Shown: positions 55,543 to 62,426 of the stretch, piece by piece | How the letters are laid out: each line of letters starts with the position of its first letter | Numbering within the stretch: position 1 is the stretch's first letter | Assembly (NCBI RefSeq): GCF_014201505.1 | Contig: NZ_JACHEO010000001.1 | Location: 472,737-536,736, forward strand | From: Desulfoprunum benzoelyticum | GTDB lineage: Bacteria > Desulfobacterota > Desulfobulbia > Desulfobulbales > Desulfocapsaceae | Direction: 5' to 3' | DNA: 64,000 bases | Translations under genes and position numbers: made by a program | The notes under the pieces: generated by a model | The model's database searches: none | Told to the model about the DNA's origin: nothing | What the model saw: the letters and a program-made list of their open reading frames with translations, nothing else

Positions 55543-55797
55543 ATGAACAGTAGACACAGGAAGACGCTGGAAGCTATCTTTTCACTGCCTGTTCCGGGGA
55601 ATATTGAATGGCGCAGAATAGAAGCCTTGTTTCTGGCCCTTGGTGCAGAAATGATTGAGGGTGATGGTTCGCGTGTCTCGTTCATCATACATGACGAAAA
55701 AGCCGACTTTCACCGGCCGCATCCGGGCAAAGAGGCCAAGCGGTATCAGGTGCGACATGCCATGGAATTTTTGAGCAGAGCAGGAGTACAACCATGA
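55543..55797 (+). CDS. hicA: HicA-family toxin
   Basis: The 84-residue protein fits longer HicA toxins (HRKTLEAIFSLP and WRRIEALFLALGAEMIEGDGSRVSF near 22-47, then HRPHPGKEAKRYQVRHAMEFL). The expected catalytic His is replaced or shifted: the usual GGSH is GDGSR here. Start codon and -10 box are six bases apart. The end overlaps hicB by four bases. Confidence 0.85.
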   Translation: MNSRHRKTLEAIFSLPVPGNIEWRRIEALFLALGAEMIEGDGSRVSFIIHDEKADFHRPHPGKEAKRYQVRHAMEFLSRAGVQP

Positions 55798-56135
55798 ATA
55801 CCATGAGTTACAAGGGATATACCGCAAAGATCGAATTCGATCCGGACGACAATATCTTCTTCGGGAATATCATCGGCATCCGTGACACCGTTGGTTTTCA
55901 CGGAGAATCAGTTACGGAATTGAAGAAGGCGTTCGGCGAGGCGGTTGATTTCTATCTGGAAAGTTGTGCAAAGGCGGGCCGGGAACCGAACAAACCATGC
56001 TCGGGAAAGTTTCTTGTTCGGCTTGACCCTGAACTTCATAGCCGGATAGTGGCCGAGGCCCTTAAATCCGGAAAAAGCATCAACAAGTGGGTTGCCGATA
56101 TACTTGCCGGCTCGCTCCATCCACGACAGGTGTGA
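55794..56135 (+). CDS. hicB: HicB-family antitoxin
   Basis: The 113-residue protein overlaps hicA by four bases and shows the HicB core (YKGYTAKIEFDPDDNIFFGNIIG, AVDFYLESCAKAGREP) and a C-terminal DNA-binding region (GKFLVRLDPELHSRIVAEALKSGKSINKW). The promoter upstream has a direct-repeat operator. Second HicAB of the window, distinct from the one at 48.3-48.9 kb. Confidence 0.93.
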   Translation: MNTMSYKGYTAKIEFDPDDNIFFGNIIGIRDTVGFHGESVTELKKAFGEAVDFYLESCAKAGREPNKPCSGKFLVRLDPELHSRIVAEALKSGKSINKWVADILAGSLHPRQV

Positions 56136-56166
56136 GATCCGGAGGTAATCGTGGTAAATTCAACGT

Positions 56167-56430
56167 TCACCCATGACTTTCGTCGCCTCGGAGTATCCCA
56201 AAAATTTCTTCTCTGTCGGCTTCGCTCGAGTTTTCGCCTTCCTGTATTGCCCGCATCAAGGCAGCATCTTCCATCACCTCCATGAGTATATCCTGGACCG
56301 TTTCCCTTTTTTCCTCAATAACTTCGATGATGGCCTGCTTCAGTAATTCTTTCAACTTTGATCCTTCCTCCCATGTGGCTTGCATATCCATGAGCAGACA
56401 GCCGACCCTGTCCAGCTTAACGTAACTCAC
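56167..56430 (-). CDS. Small antitoxin-like protein, no toxin beside it
   Basis: The frame starts with GTG at 56430; ATG at 56391 or 56385 may be the real start. The 87-residue acidic helical product (EVIEEKRETVQDILMEVMEDAALMRAIQEGENS) looks like the short antitoxins that accompany RelE toxins. No partner is adjacent: the next element on the left strand is a repeat. I would not name it. Confidence 0.5.
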   Translation of the reverse strand: MSYVKLDRVGCLLMDMQATWEEGSKLKELLKQAIIEVIEEKRETVQDILMEVMEDAALMRAIQEGENSSEADREEIFGILRGDESHG

Positions 56431-56524
56431 CTTATCACATTCGATTCCTCAAGATTTCATTATAATCAGGGCTTGTTGGAAAATGAACGTCTGCTTGCCT
56501 TGTGATATCGAGTACCGACGATGA

Positions 56525-57335
56525 AGCTCATCCTTCCCGGTAGGGCGAAGGCCACCATCCCGCCCCCGCCGTCATTTCGACGCGAAGCGAGAAATCTTGT
56601 CTTTCCCGGCAGGGCGAAGGCCACCATCCCGCCCCCGCCGTCATTTCGACGCGAAGCGAGAAATCTTGTCTTTTCATGGCGGTGAGCCTTCAACCTGGCC
56701 GGTTTAAGATCTCTCCCTGGCGGTCGAGATGACAGTGGGGGCAGGTCGAGATGACAGCGGGGGTAGGTCGAGATGACAACGGGGTAGGTCGAGATGACAG
56801 CGGAGGTAGGTCGAGATGAAAGCAGGGGTAGGTCGAGATGAAAGTGCTTGACGTTCCCGATAGGGCGAAGGCCACCATCCAGCCCCCGCCGTCATTTCGA
56901 AGCGAAGCGAGAAATCTTGTCTTTTCATGGCGGTGTGCCCTCAACCATGGCCGGTTTAAGATCTCTCCCTGGCGGTCGAGATGACAGCGGGGGCAAGTCG
57001 AGATGACAGTGAGAGGATAGACCAAGATGACAGCGGAGATAGGTCGAGATGAAAGCAGGGGTAGGTCGAGATGAAAGTGCTTGACGTTCCCGGTAGGGCG
57101 AAGGCCACCATCCAGCCCCCGCCGTCATTTCGAAGCGAAGCGAGAAATCTTGTCTTTTCATGGCGGTGAGCCTTCAACCTGGCCGGTTTAAGATCTCTCC
57201 CTGGCGGTCGAGATGACAGCGGGGGCAGGTCGAGATGACAGCGGGGGCAAGTCGAGATGACAGTGATAGGATAGACCAAGATGACAGCGGAGGAGGTTGA
57301 CAGGACAGCGGGGGCAGGTCGAGAAAGGTCAGGAC
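56525..57335. repeat. Large repeat block: tandem right arms and three long units
   Basis: Two direct copies of about 76 bases (about 56527-56602 and 56603-56678) carry the right-type arm. They are followed by three near-identical long units (about 56691-56938, 56939-57165 and 57166-57300), each starting TTTAAGATCTCTCCCTGGCGG, with GGTCGAGATGACAG repeats inside and a TCCCGRTAGGGCGAAGGCC arm with GCGAAGCGAGAAATCTTG at the end. The block is the largest copy in the window. Open frames inside are repeat-derived. Confidence 0.85.
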
Positions 57336-57357
57336 CTACTCCACGTTGACGATTTTC

Positions 57358-57389
57358 TTGACGCCCAAAATGTTAATCACTATGATTAA
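57358..57389 (+). promoter_or_regulatory. Promoter and operator of parDE
   Basis: TTGACG at 57358-57363, a 17-base spacer and TATGAT at 57381-57386. The inverted repeat TTAATCA (57373-57379) and TGATTAA (57383-57389) overlaps the -10. A leader of about 58 bases with AAGGAGA precedes parD. Confidence 0.7.
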
Positions 57390-57450
57390 AATTGATTCAA
57401 TTACTGACAACCCAGCATCGACAGCGACCTGAGCACAAGGAGATGTAACC

Positions 57451-57720
57451 ATGGCAAAAACCGATACCCGTGTAGTAACCGCCCACGTACCTGTCTCGTT
57501 GGCTGAAAAAGTTGACCAGATAGCTGCACGACTTGAGCGCTCACGCGGCTGGATCATGAAGCAGGCATTGTCAGCCTGGATTGAACAGGAGGAAGAACGC
57601 ACTCGGTTGACCCGAGAGGCCCTGGCTGATGTTGACGCAGGCCATGTGATTGACCATCAGACTGTGCAGGCCTGGGCGGATAGTCTGAGCAGTGACGAAC
57701 CGTTGCCGGTACCACGCTGA
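57451..57720 (+). CDS. parD: ParD-type CopG/RHH antitoxin
   Basis: The 89-residue protein starts behind AAGGAGA. The N-terminal ribbon-helix-helix (TRVVTAHVPVSLAEKVDQIAARLERSRGWIMKQAL) is followed by an acidic toxin-binding tail. It overlaps parE by one base and lies in an antitoxin-first operon. Confidence 0.92.
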   Translation: MAKTDTRVVTAHVPVSLAEKVDQIAARLERSRGWIMKQALSAWIEQEEERTRLTREALADVDAGHVIDHQTVQAWADSLSSDEPLPVPR

Positions 57721-57995
57721 TGGATTTGAAGTGGGCGAGCAAGGGCCTGTCCGACCTGGCACGGTTGTACGAGTTCCTGGCCCCTTTAAACAAGACGGCT
57801 GCCGCTTGTACGGTGCAGTCGCTGACCAGGGCGCCGGCCCAATTGCCGACCAATCCACGCATCGGCGAGCAATTGTTCGAGTTCGAGCCGAGAGAAGTAC
57901 GGCGGATACTCGTGGGCCAGTATGAAATCCGATATGAGATTCAGAACGAGACCATCTATGTGTTACGCCTGTGGCACACAAGGGAAGAACGGTAA
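57720..57995 (+). CDS. parE: ParE/RelE-family toxin
   Basis: The 91-residue protein has the ParE pattern LKWASKGLSDLARLYEFLAPLN, a central PRIGEQLFEFEPREVRRILVG and the end YEIRYEIQNETIYVLRLWHTRE. Its ATG overlaps the parD stop. ParE toxins poison DNA gyrase; the exact target is not shown. Confidence 0.93.
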   Translation: MDLKWASKGLSDLARLYEFLAPLNKTAAACTVQSLTRAPAQLPTNPRIGEQLFEFEPREVRRILVGQYEIRYEIQNETIYVLRLWHTREER

Positions 57996-58059
57996 TGCAT
58001 TCCCAACGTGCGTCCTCGACGCCAATTTCGATGTTTCACCGTTGTTGCCAACCACAGAG

Positions 58060-58115
58060 AAAGGTCAAGATGAGGGCGGGAGAAGGTCGAAATGTGGGTC
58101 AAAGCGAAGCGAGAA
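58060..58115. repeat. Degenerate dispersed repeat copy
   Basis: A short decayed copy: GGTCAAGATGAGGGCGGGAG, GAAGGTCGAAATG and AAGCGAAGCGAGAAA. It lies between parE and the MntA gene. Confidence 0.6.
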
Positions 58116-58174
58116 AATATGTTCTAAGCATAACAAGAGACAGATGTATATCCCTTTGACATCTTGAGGCGGCT

Positions 58175-58465
58175 ATGGAGCAGAAAGAAATACTTGAAGG
58201 ATTGCGTGTTTATAAAAAAAGATTTTCAAAGCAGTACGGGATACTCGATATCGGTGTTTTCGGTTCCGTCGCTCGAGGAGATTATGACAATGAAAGCGAT
58301 GTGGATATTGTGGTTCGCCTTCAGAAGCAGGATCTCTTTCTTCTTGCAGGATTGAAATATGATTTGGAAGAGACGTTTCATCGCTCGATCGATATTGTTG
58401 CCTATCGTGATACCATGAATCCTTTTTTAAAGAAAAGAATTGATCGAGAGGCTGTGTATGTATGA
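58175..58465 (+). CDS. mntA: MntA-type nucleotidyltransferase antitoxin
   Basis: The 96-residue protein has the nucleotidyltransferase motif GSVARGDYDNESDVDIVV near 30-47. It overlaps the HepT gene by eight bases. MntA inactivates HepT by AMP transfer in studied systems. GAGGCGG lies before the ATG. Confidence 0.92.
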   Translation: MEQKEILEGLRVYKKRFSKQYGILDIGVFGSVARGDYDNESDVDIVVRLQKQDLFLLAGLKYDLEETFHRSIDIVAYRDTMNPFLKKRIDREAVYV

Positions 58466-58859
58466 CAAGGAATTGGCACTGGAGATTCTGAGACAGATTG
58501 AGGAGGCGGCGGACAAGATTATCGTTCGTTTCGCATCAATTCGCCAGGCATCTGATTTCGTCGAAGGCACTGCCGGGGTTGATAAACTGGACGCCATCTG
58601 TATGATGCTGATAGTCATTGGCGAATCGTTAAAAAATCTGGATAAGATCACGGGTGGCGATCTACTTCGTAATTATCCTCAAGTCGATTGGAAAAAGGCG
58701 AAAGGAATGCGTGATATCCTTACCCATCATTATGCCGATATCAATGCTGAAGCTGTTTTTCATACCTGCCGAGATAAAATTCCGCAACTCCTTCAAACGA
58801 TAAAAATTATTCGAAACGATCAGGAAAAGGAGACAGGTTTATTTTTGGAGCAACAATAG
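58458..58859 (+). CDS. hepT: HepT-type HEPN RNase toxin (DUF86)
   Basis: The 133-residue protein starts at 58458, inside the end of mntA. It has the HepT/DUF86 core (ICMMLIVIGESLKNLDKI) and the RNase motif RDILTHHYADIN near 100-111, matching Rx4-6HxY. It cleaves RNA or tRNA ends in studied cases. Confidence 0.93.
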   Translation: MYDKELALEILRQIEEAADKIIVRFASIRQASDFVEGTAGVDKLDAICMMLIVIGESLKNLDKITGGDLLRNYPQVDWKKAKGMRDILTHHYADINAEAVFHTCRDKIPQLLQTIKIIRNDQEKETGLFLEQQ

Positions 58860-58876
58860 ATCTACCCTGCTCTTTC

Positions 58877-59206
58877 CTACCGGCTGAGACGAGAACTGAC
58901 GAGGCGGTTTAAGCTGACCCCCGCCTCGGCGGCCTGGATTGCTAAATTCCGGTGGACTTCAGGTAGAACCCTGACCACAAATTTGCCGCTGTACTTTTTA
59001 CCGGCTATGGCTTGGGGAACTTCTTCTCCATTGTCTTGCATATCCTTTATTACATCGGCAACGAGCTCTCGTATACCTTCCAGGGCAGATTCCGGTGTTT
59101 CCGCAAGCCAGCTCAAGCTCGGAAATTCGGCACATAATCCGACATATTCATCGTCTTCGACCGACCAGGTAACTCGATACGTATAATGATCATTTTTTAG
59201 CGGCAT
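58877..59206 (-). CDS. HicB-like antitoxin at the end of a RelE operon
   Basis: Start at 59206. The 109-residue protein has the HicB core YRVTWSVEDDEYVGLCAEFPSLSWLAETPESALEGIRELV and an RHH end (SGKFVVRVLPEVHRNLAIQAAEAGVSLNRLV). No hicA is nearby; instead it ends a phd-relE operon. It begins twelve bases past the relE stop. Confidence 0.88.
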   Translation of the reverse strand: MPLKNDHYTYRVTWSVEDDEYVGLCAEFPSLSWLAETPESALEGIRELVADVIKDMQDNGEEVPQAIAGKKYSGKFVVRVLPEVHRNLAIQAAEAGVSLNRLVSSRLSR

Positions 59207-59217
59207 TTTACCCCACA

Positions 59218-59502
59218 CTACTTTCTGTCATCGGCCTTTTTATACACCATGTTTTTGTCTCTTTTGCCGATTGCAATCACCAGGACACAGATTTCTGCAT
59301 CGATGACTTCATAAACGAGCCGGTACCCACTCGCCCTGAGCTTGATCTTGTAATGGTTTTTAAAACCTGAAAGCTGACTCCCGGGCCCATGTGGAAACTC
59401 CAGCCGTTCCCGCAATTTTTTCTTGAATTGAGACTGGATAGCCCTGTCCAGTTTGTTCCATTCCTTCAGCGCCGTCGGCAGAAACTTTAATTTATAGCTC
59501 AT
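59218..59502 (-). CDS. relE: RelE-family toxin
   Basis: The 94-residue protein has the RelE fold pattern (LKFLPTALKEWNKLDRAIQSQFKKKLRERLE) and the typical LSGFKNHYKIKLRASGYRLVYEVID segment. It overlaps the phd stop by 11 bases. RelE cuts mRNA in the ribosomal A site. Confidence 0.95.
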   Translation of the reverse strand: MSYKLKFLPTALKEWNKLDRAIQSQFKKKLRERLEFPHGPGSQLSGFKNHYKIKLRASGYRLVYEVIDAEICVLVIAIGKRDKNMVYKKADDRK

Positions 59503-59743
59503 CCAAAGACACTTCTATGGCGGAATCTTTCTCATGCTGACGTTCGTTGACAATTACCCCTAATTGATAATTCTCGATTTGTTCAAGCAACGCCTCGTAG
59601 GTCTCCGCCGGGACCAGATACGCCGTCGGCCTGTTATGATTGAGGATGGCAATGGGATCACCGCCGGACTGCTCAATCAGGGCAGAAGGATTTTTCTTTA
59701 ATTCCGAGATGCTTACCGAGAAATTCGCCAATATCGATTCCAT
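59492..59743 (-). CDS. relB: Phd/YefM-type antitoxin
   Basis: The start at 59743 gives 83 residues with the Phd/YefM motif ANFSVSISELKKNPSALIEQSGGDPIAILNHNRPTAYLVP. It opens the operon of antitoxin, RelE and HicB-like protein, and represses it. Confidence 0.93.
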   Translation of the reverse strand: MESILANFSVSISELKKNPSALIEQSGGDPIAILNHNRPTAYLVPAETYEALLEQIENYQLGVIVNERQHEKDSAIEVSLDEL

Positions 59744-59781
59744 GACCACACCCATGTATTTTATTTAGACCACAATTACAT

Positions 59782-59814
59782 ACCTATTATAGGTCTCATT
59801 TTCGCTTGAAGCAA
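59782..59814 (-). promoter_or_regulatory. Promoter and operator of the phd-relE operon
   Basis: The palindrome ACCTATTATAGGT (59782-59794) contains the leftward -10 TATAAT (59791-59786). A -35-like TTGCTT (59814-59809) sits 17 bases away. The leader is about 35 bases long. Confidence 0.7.
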
Positions 59815-59817
59815 GGT

Positions 59818-59860
59818 CCAGATCGCGATCCCGCGTAACCCGAAGGAGGCCATGGACTAC
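59818..59860 (+). pseudogene. AbrB-type antitoxin relic
   Basis: Rightward codons QIAIPRNPKEAMDY match part of the VapB-like protein at 60670 (FQIVIPRNLREAMNI), including the DNA sequence ATCCCGCGTAACC and GGAGGCCATG. Nothing else of the gene remains. A copy of a VapB gene seems to have been lost here. Confidence 0.55.
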
Positions 59861-60180
59861 GCCGCAAACATCTCCCGCAAGATGGAAAGAATGTTTTCCT
59901 GAGTCCGCTTTTGAACTTGTCCCAATTTTTTCATCAGCCGAGCTTTATGAACTGTACGGATTTGATCCAGGACGACCTGTCCTTTCGTAGTCTGGAAGAC
60001 ACAGTTCACCCTGGTAGGGTAATTGCGGATCGTGGTTGTCATCGGGGCAACGATGACAGTTGCAATATGGTGATTCATTTGGTCCGGAGAGATCACCACA
60101 CATGGGCGTGATTTTTTTATTTCGTGCCCTATGGTTGGGTCAAGGTTGATCAAGAAGACATCGAAACGTTTTACTTCCAT
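59857..60180 (-). CDS. mazF: MazF-type mRNA interferase toxin
   Basis: The 107-residue protein from 60180 has the MazF pattern VKRFDVFLINLDPTIGHEIKKSRPCVVISPD and IVAPMTTTIRNYPTRVN ... VVLDQIRTVHKARL. It overlaps mazE by 10 bases. MazF cuts mRNA at short motifs. Confidence 0.95.
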   Translation of the reverse strand: MEVKRFDVFLINLDPTIGHEIKKSRPCVVISPDQMNHHIATVIVAPMTTTIRNYPTRVNCVFQTTKGQVVLDQIRTVHKARLMKKLGQVQKRTQENILSILREMFAA

Positions 60181-60428
60181 TCCCATTCTTCCTCATCCCA
60201 CCTGGTCGAAATCGGTGAATCTGTTTCGAACAGTTCATCATCGCCATTTTCAGCCATTTTTTTGAATGCTTCATCCCAACCGGCGCGTGGTGTCTTTGTT
60301 GACCTGACGATGAGATCATGATCTTTGACGATCAGTTCAACCTCGCCTTCAAATCCGCACTGGTCAAGTATTGATTTTGGTATCCGCAATCCCTGTGAAT
60401 TGCCGATTCTGATTATCGATGCTTTCAT
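60171..60428 (-). CDS. mazE: MazE-type AbrB antitoxin
   Basis: The start at 60428 gives 85 residues: swapped-hairpin AbrB fold (KASIIRIGNSQGLRIPKSILDQ) and a C-terminal acidic tail (FETDSPISTRWDEEEWEWK) that covers MazF. It opens the operon. Confidence 0.95.
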   Translation of the reverse strand: MKASIIRIGNSQGLRIPKSILDQCGFEGEVELIVKDHDLIVRSTKTPRAGWDEAFKKMAENGDDELFETDSPISTRWDEEEWEWK

Positions 60429-60458
60429 GTTGACCTCCCGGATCGGGATCAAATGGAT

Positions 60459-60498
60459 AATGTAATTACATTGTATGAACATCCGAGAGAAATATCAA
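60459..60498 (-). promoter_or_regulatory. Promoter and operator of mazEF
   Basis: Leftward -35 TTGATA (60498-60493), 17-base spacer and -10 TACAAT (60475-60470). The perfect palindrome AATGTAATTACATT (60459-60472) covers the -10 and the start site. A leader of about 35 bases follows. Confidence 0.8.
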
Positions 60499-60517
60499 CG
60501 ACTTCTTCCGCTGTCAT

Positions 60518-60605
60518 ATCCCGCCCCCCTGTCATTTCGAAACGACAGCGAGAAATCTCGTCTTTCATGGCAGGCTCTCCCTGGCGGTCGAGATGACAGC
60601 GGCCC
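60518..60605. repeat. Dispersed palindromic repeat, short copy
   Basis: The right-type arm GTCATTTCGAAACGACAGCG and GAGAAATCTCG is followed by a short CTCTCCCTGGCGGTCGAGA left-type arm, so the two arms face each other. It lies between mazE and the vapBC promoter. Confidence 0.75.
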
Positions 60606-60610
60606 CTCCC

Positions 60611-60639
60611 TTGTCCGGTCGGATCGATTGCGCTATAAT
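60611..60639 (+). promoter_or_regulatory. Promoter of vapBC
   Basis: TTGTCC at 60611-60616, a 17-base spacer and TATAAT at 60634-60639. A leader of about 25 bases carries GAAGGAGG before the ATG at 60670. Confidence 0.75.
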
Positions 60640-60669
60640 AAGATAGAACCCTTATCGAAGGAGGCTGCC

Positions 60670-60876
60670 ATGAACGAAGTCACTGTTTCTCCCAAGTTCC
60701 AGATCGTTATCCCGCGTAACCTGAGGGAGGCCATGAACATTCAACCCGGAGCCAGGATTCAGGTGCTCCGCTATGCAGACCGGATCGAACTCATCCCGCT
60801 CAAAAAACCACAGCATTTTCGCGGGTTCCTCAAGGGGATCGATACCAGCGTGGACAGGGAGCCAGACCGGGTATGA
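60670..60876 (+). CDS. vapB: VapB-type AbrB antitoxin
   Basis: The start at 60670 follows GAAGGAGG; the frame is open farther upstream through a repeat. The 68-residue protein has the AbrB swapped-hairpin fold (NEVTVSPKFQIVIPRNLREAMNIQPGARI) and a basic tail. It overlaps vapC by four bases. Confidence 0.92.
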   Translation: MNEVTVSPKFQIVIPRNLREAMNIQPGARIQVLRYADRIELIPLKKPQHFRGFLKGIDTSVDREPDRV

Positions 60877-61259
60877 ACCTCGTCGATTCCTGTGGCTGGC
60901 TCGAATACTTTGCCGATAGCCCTCTCGCCGACTTTTACGCCCCTGTCATAGAGGACAATGGAACGCTCATTGTCCCAACCATCTGCATCCTCGAGGTATG
61001 TAAGCGTGTGCTGTCGCAACGCGGTGAAGAAGCCGCGCTCCAGGTTGCCGCCGTCATGCACCAGGGGCAGGTCGTGCCTTTGGATGCGGACATTGCTCTC
61101 AACGCCGCGAAGATCGGCAGCCTATGGAAACTTCCCCTCGCCGACAGTGTCATCCTGGCCACGGCACGAGCCCATGGAGCTCTTGTCTGGACCCAGGATG
61201 CACATTTCAAAGGGCTTGAAAACGTACAATATATTGAAAAAACAAACCGTTCCGTCTAA
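60873..61259 (+). CDS. vapC: VapC PIN-domain RNase toxin
   Basis: The 128-residue PIN protein has the acidic active-site residues in MNLVDSCG (Asp5), the Glu in ILEVCKRVL near 40, LPLADSVILATA near 90 and the VWTQDAHFK end. VapC toxins cut tRNA or rRNA. It follows vapB with a four-base overlap. Confidence 0.95.
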   Translation: MNLVDSCGWLEYFADSPLADFYAPVIEDNGTLIVPTICILEVCKRVLSQRGEEAALQVAAVMHQGQVVPLDADIALNAAKIGSLWKLPLADSVILATARAHGALVWTQDAHFKGLENVQYIEKTNRSV

Positions 61260-61473
61260 GGGGACGGGTGGCCCGGATAAAGCCGGTCAATCCGGGGACG
61301 ACTTCAGCCTGCGTTTCCCCCCTGTCATTTCCGATGTCGATTCCGACGTATATTTCTGTTATTGCGTTTCCGACATAATTTGACATTATGTCCGAATCGA
61401 CATCTGGGTTTGGTCGGATGGCTGCGCAGCTCCGCCCATGCTGTCCTCAGTTTCCAGTACAACCAGTCTCGTT
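61260..61473. other. Convergent gap with a 21-base palindrome
   Basis: Between vapC (rightward) and the orphan HigA (leftward). The palindrome GACATAAT-TTGAC-ATTATGTC at 61372-61392 has arms extending to TTCCGACATAAT ... ATTATGTCCGAA with one mismatch, and a third related half-site (TCGATTCCGACGTATA) near 61337. No gene begins here, so it looks like an operator left over from a lost operon. Confidence 0.5.
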
Positions 61474-61764
61474 TTATGCCGATCGAACGTGGAGCTTCAA
61501 GCCAAGAGCCCTGATCACCTTCAGAATCGTTCCGAATTCGGGGTTTCCATCCGATGAAAGCGCCTTGTACAAATTCTCCCGTGCCAGGCCGGTATCGCGT
61601 GCCAGTTGCGACATCCCGCGGGCCCGTGCAATCACTCCCAACGCATGCGCGATAAAAGCCGGGTCATCCCCCGCTTCTTCCAGACAGGCATCAAGATAAG
61701 CCGCCATATCCGTGTCGGTTTTCAGATATTCGGCGGTATCATACCTGGTGAATTTCTCAGCCAT
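61474..61764 (-). CDS. HigA-like addiction-module antidote, orphan
   Basis: The 96-residue protein has the antidote-type helix-turn-helix GVIARARGMSQLARDTGLARENLYKALSSDGNPEF near 41-75. Its start lies three bases past the stop of a RelE-like toxin stub (61768). The toxin is gone, so this is an orphan antitoxin. Confidence 0.9.
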   Translation of the reverse strand: MAEKFTRYDTAEYLKTDTDMAAYLDACLEEAGDDPAFIAHALGVIARARGMSQLARDTGLARENLYKALSSDGNPEFGTILKVIRALGLKLHVRSA

Positions 61765-61767
61765 ATC

Positions 61768-61825
61768 TTAATCTCTCCAGTCTTTGGCAATGATTTTCGC
61801 CTGTTCAATATCGCGTTGTTCCCGA
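61768..61825 (-). pseudogene. Last codons of a RelE/HigB-like toxin cut off by a repeat
   Basis: The codons QRDIEQAKIIAKDWRD and the stop are the usual end of the RelE-like toxin that precedes this kind of antidote. To their right, the open frame is repeat sequence (tail of GTTCCCGATAGGACGAAA), so the rest of the toxin has been replaced. The remnant keeps the normal three-base spacing to the antidote. Confidence 0.7.
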
Positions 61826-61925
61826 TAGGACGAAATTCGAGATGACACCCCGTTCTGTCGAAGCGAAGCGAGAAGTCTGATTTTTTCATGCGGGGGATGA
61901 TTACCAGGCCTGTTTGAGATAGCCG
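61820..61925. repeat. Dispersed palindromic repeat inside a lost toxin
   Basis: The copy carries GTTCCCGATAGGACG, GAGATGACACCCCGTTCTGT, CGAAGCGAAGCGAGAAGTCTG and then the leader ATGCGGGGGATGATTACCAG seen also near 46530. It abuts the end of the RelE-like toxin stub. Confidence 0.8.
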
Positions 61926-61986
61926 GGTCTGACAGATGCGACTGGAGTGCGATATTTTTTGATTTTTGTTCTCGCAGCTTCAATGA

Positions 61987-62025
61987 AAAAGGGCTTCACA
62001 CTGATTTTCAGTATGAAGCCCTTTT
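61987..62025. terminator. Hairpin terminator
   Basis: A 12-base stem AAAAGGGCTTCA (61987-61998) with TGAAGCCCTTTT (62014-62025) around a 15-base loop. Flanking A and T runs allow termination in both directions, for the leftward PemK-like remnant and anything read rightward. Confidence 0.8.
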
Positions 62026-62116
62026 AATTACAGACACTATACCGGGATTGCAATCTCCTGAGTATAGTGGCCACCTGAGTGGACTTAAGCCCGATGCCGT
62101 CGCAGAGCGGGAACAT

Positions 62117-62380
62117 TTATAATGTAACATCTTGGAGGTGAGTCGTCAAGTATGATAAGCCAAGGGCGTGAAGCATACATTCCCTGATTTTAAGCAAATC
62201 AACACTGTCTATAACTCTCATATCGTATTCTCTTTTGCCTCCGCCATCTTTTCGTATAAATGGGAGGTTGAGGCGTTTAAACGATACCGTCGCAAACATG
62301 TCTGCTTTGACCCACTGTATCATGGCATTGTATGGTTCTGGAAGCGTGGGATTGAGGTATAGTCTGTGATGATAAGGCAT
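62117..62380 (-). pseudogene. PemK-like (YifN-type) toxin, C-terminal part only
   Basis: The 87 codons from 62380 give MPYHHRLYLNPTLPEPYNAM, WVKADMFATVSFKRLN and KREYDMRVIDSVDLLKIREC, which match the second half of YifN-like PemK proteins. The N-terminal half with the RPVVVLS motif is absent. AAGAGGGGGA before 62380 could still allow translation. The neighbour on the left side is the hairpin terminator. Confidence 0.6.
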
Positions 62381-62426
62381 TACTTGTCCCCCTCTTTTCC
62401 CTGTGCAGCAGTCGCGCAAAAAGGGC

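Noticed and set aside
56525..57335. CRISPR array or coding repeats
   Set aside because: The units have no unique spacers of constant length; the repeated part is 22-24 bases or much longer, and nearby frames (for example 56704-56928) are repeat-encoded. No cas gene is present.
61372..61392. Xer/dif or pdif site in a toxin-antitoxin region
   Set aside because: CATAA and TTATG boxes are present but the centre is 7 bases instead of 6 and the outer arms do not match known sites; kept only as an orphan palindrome.
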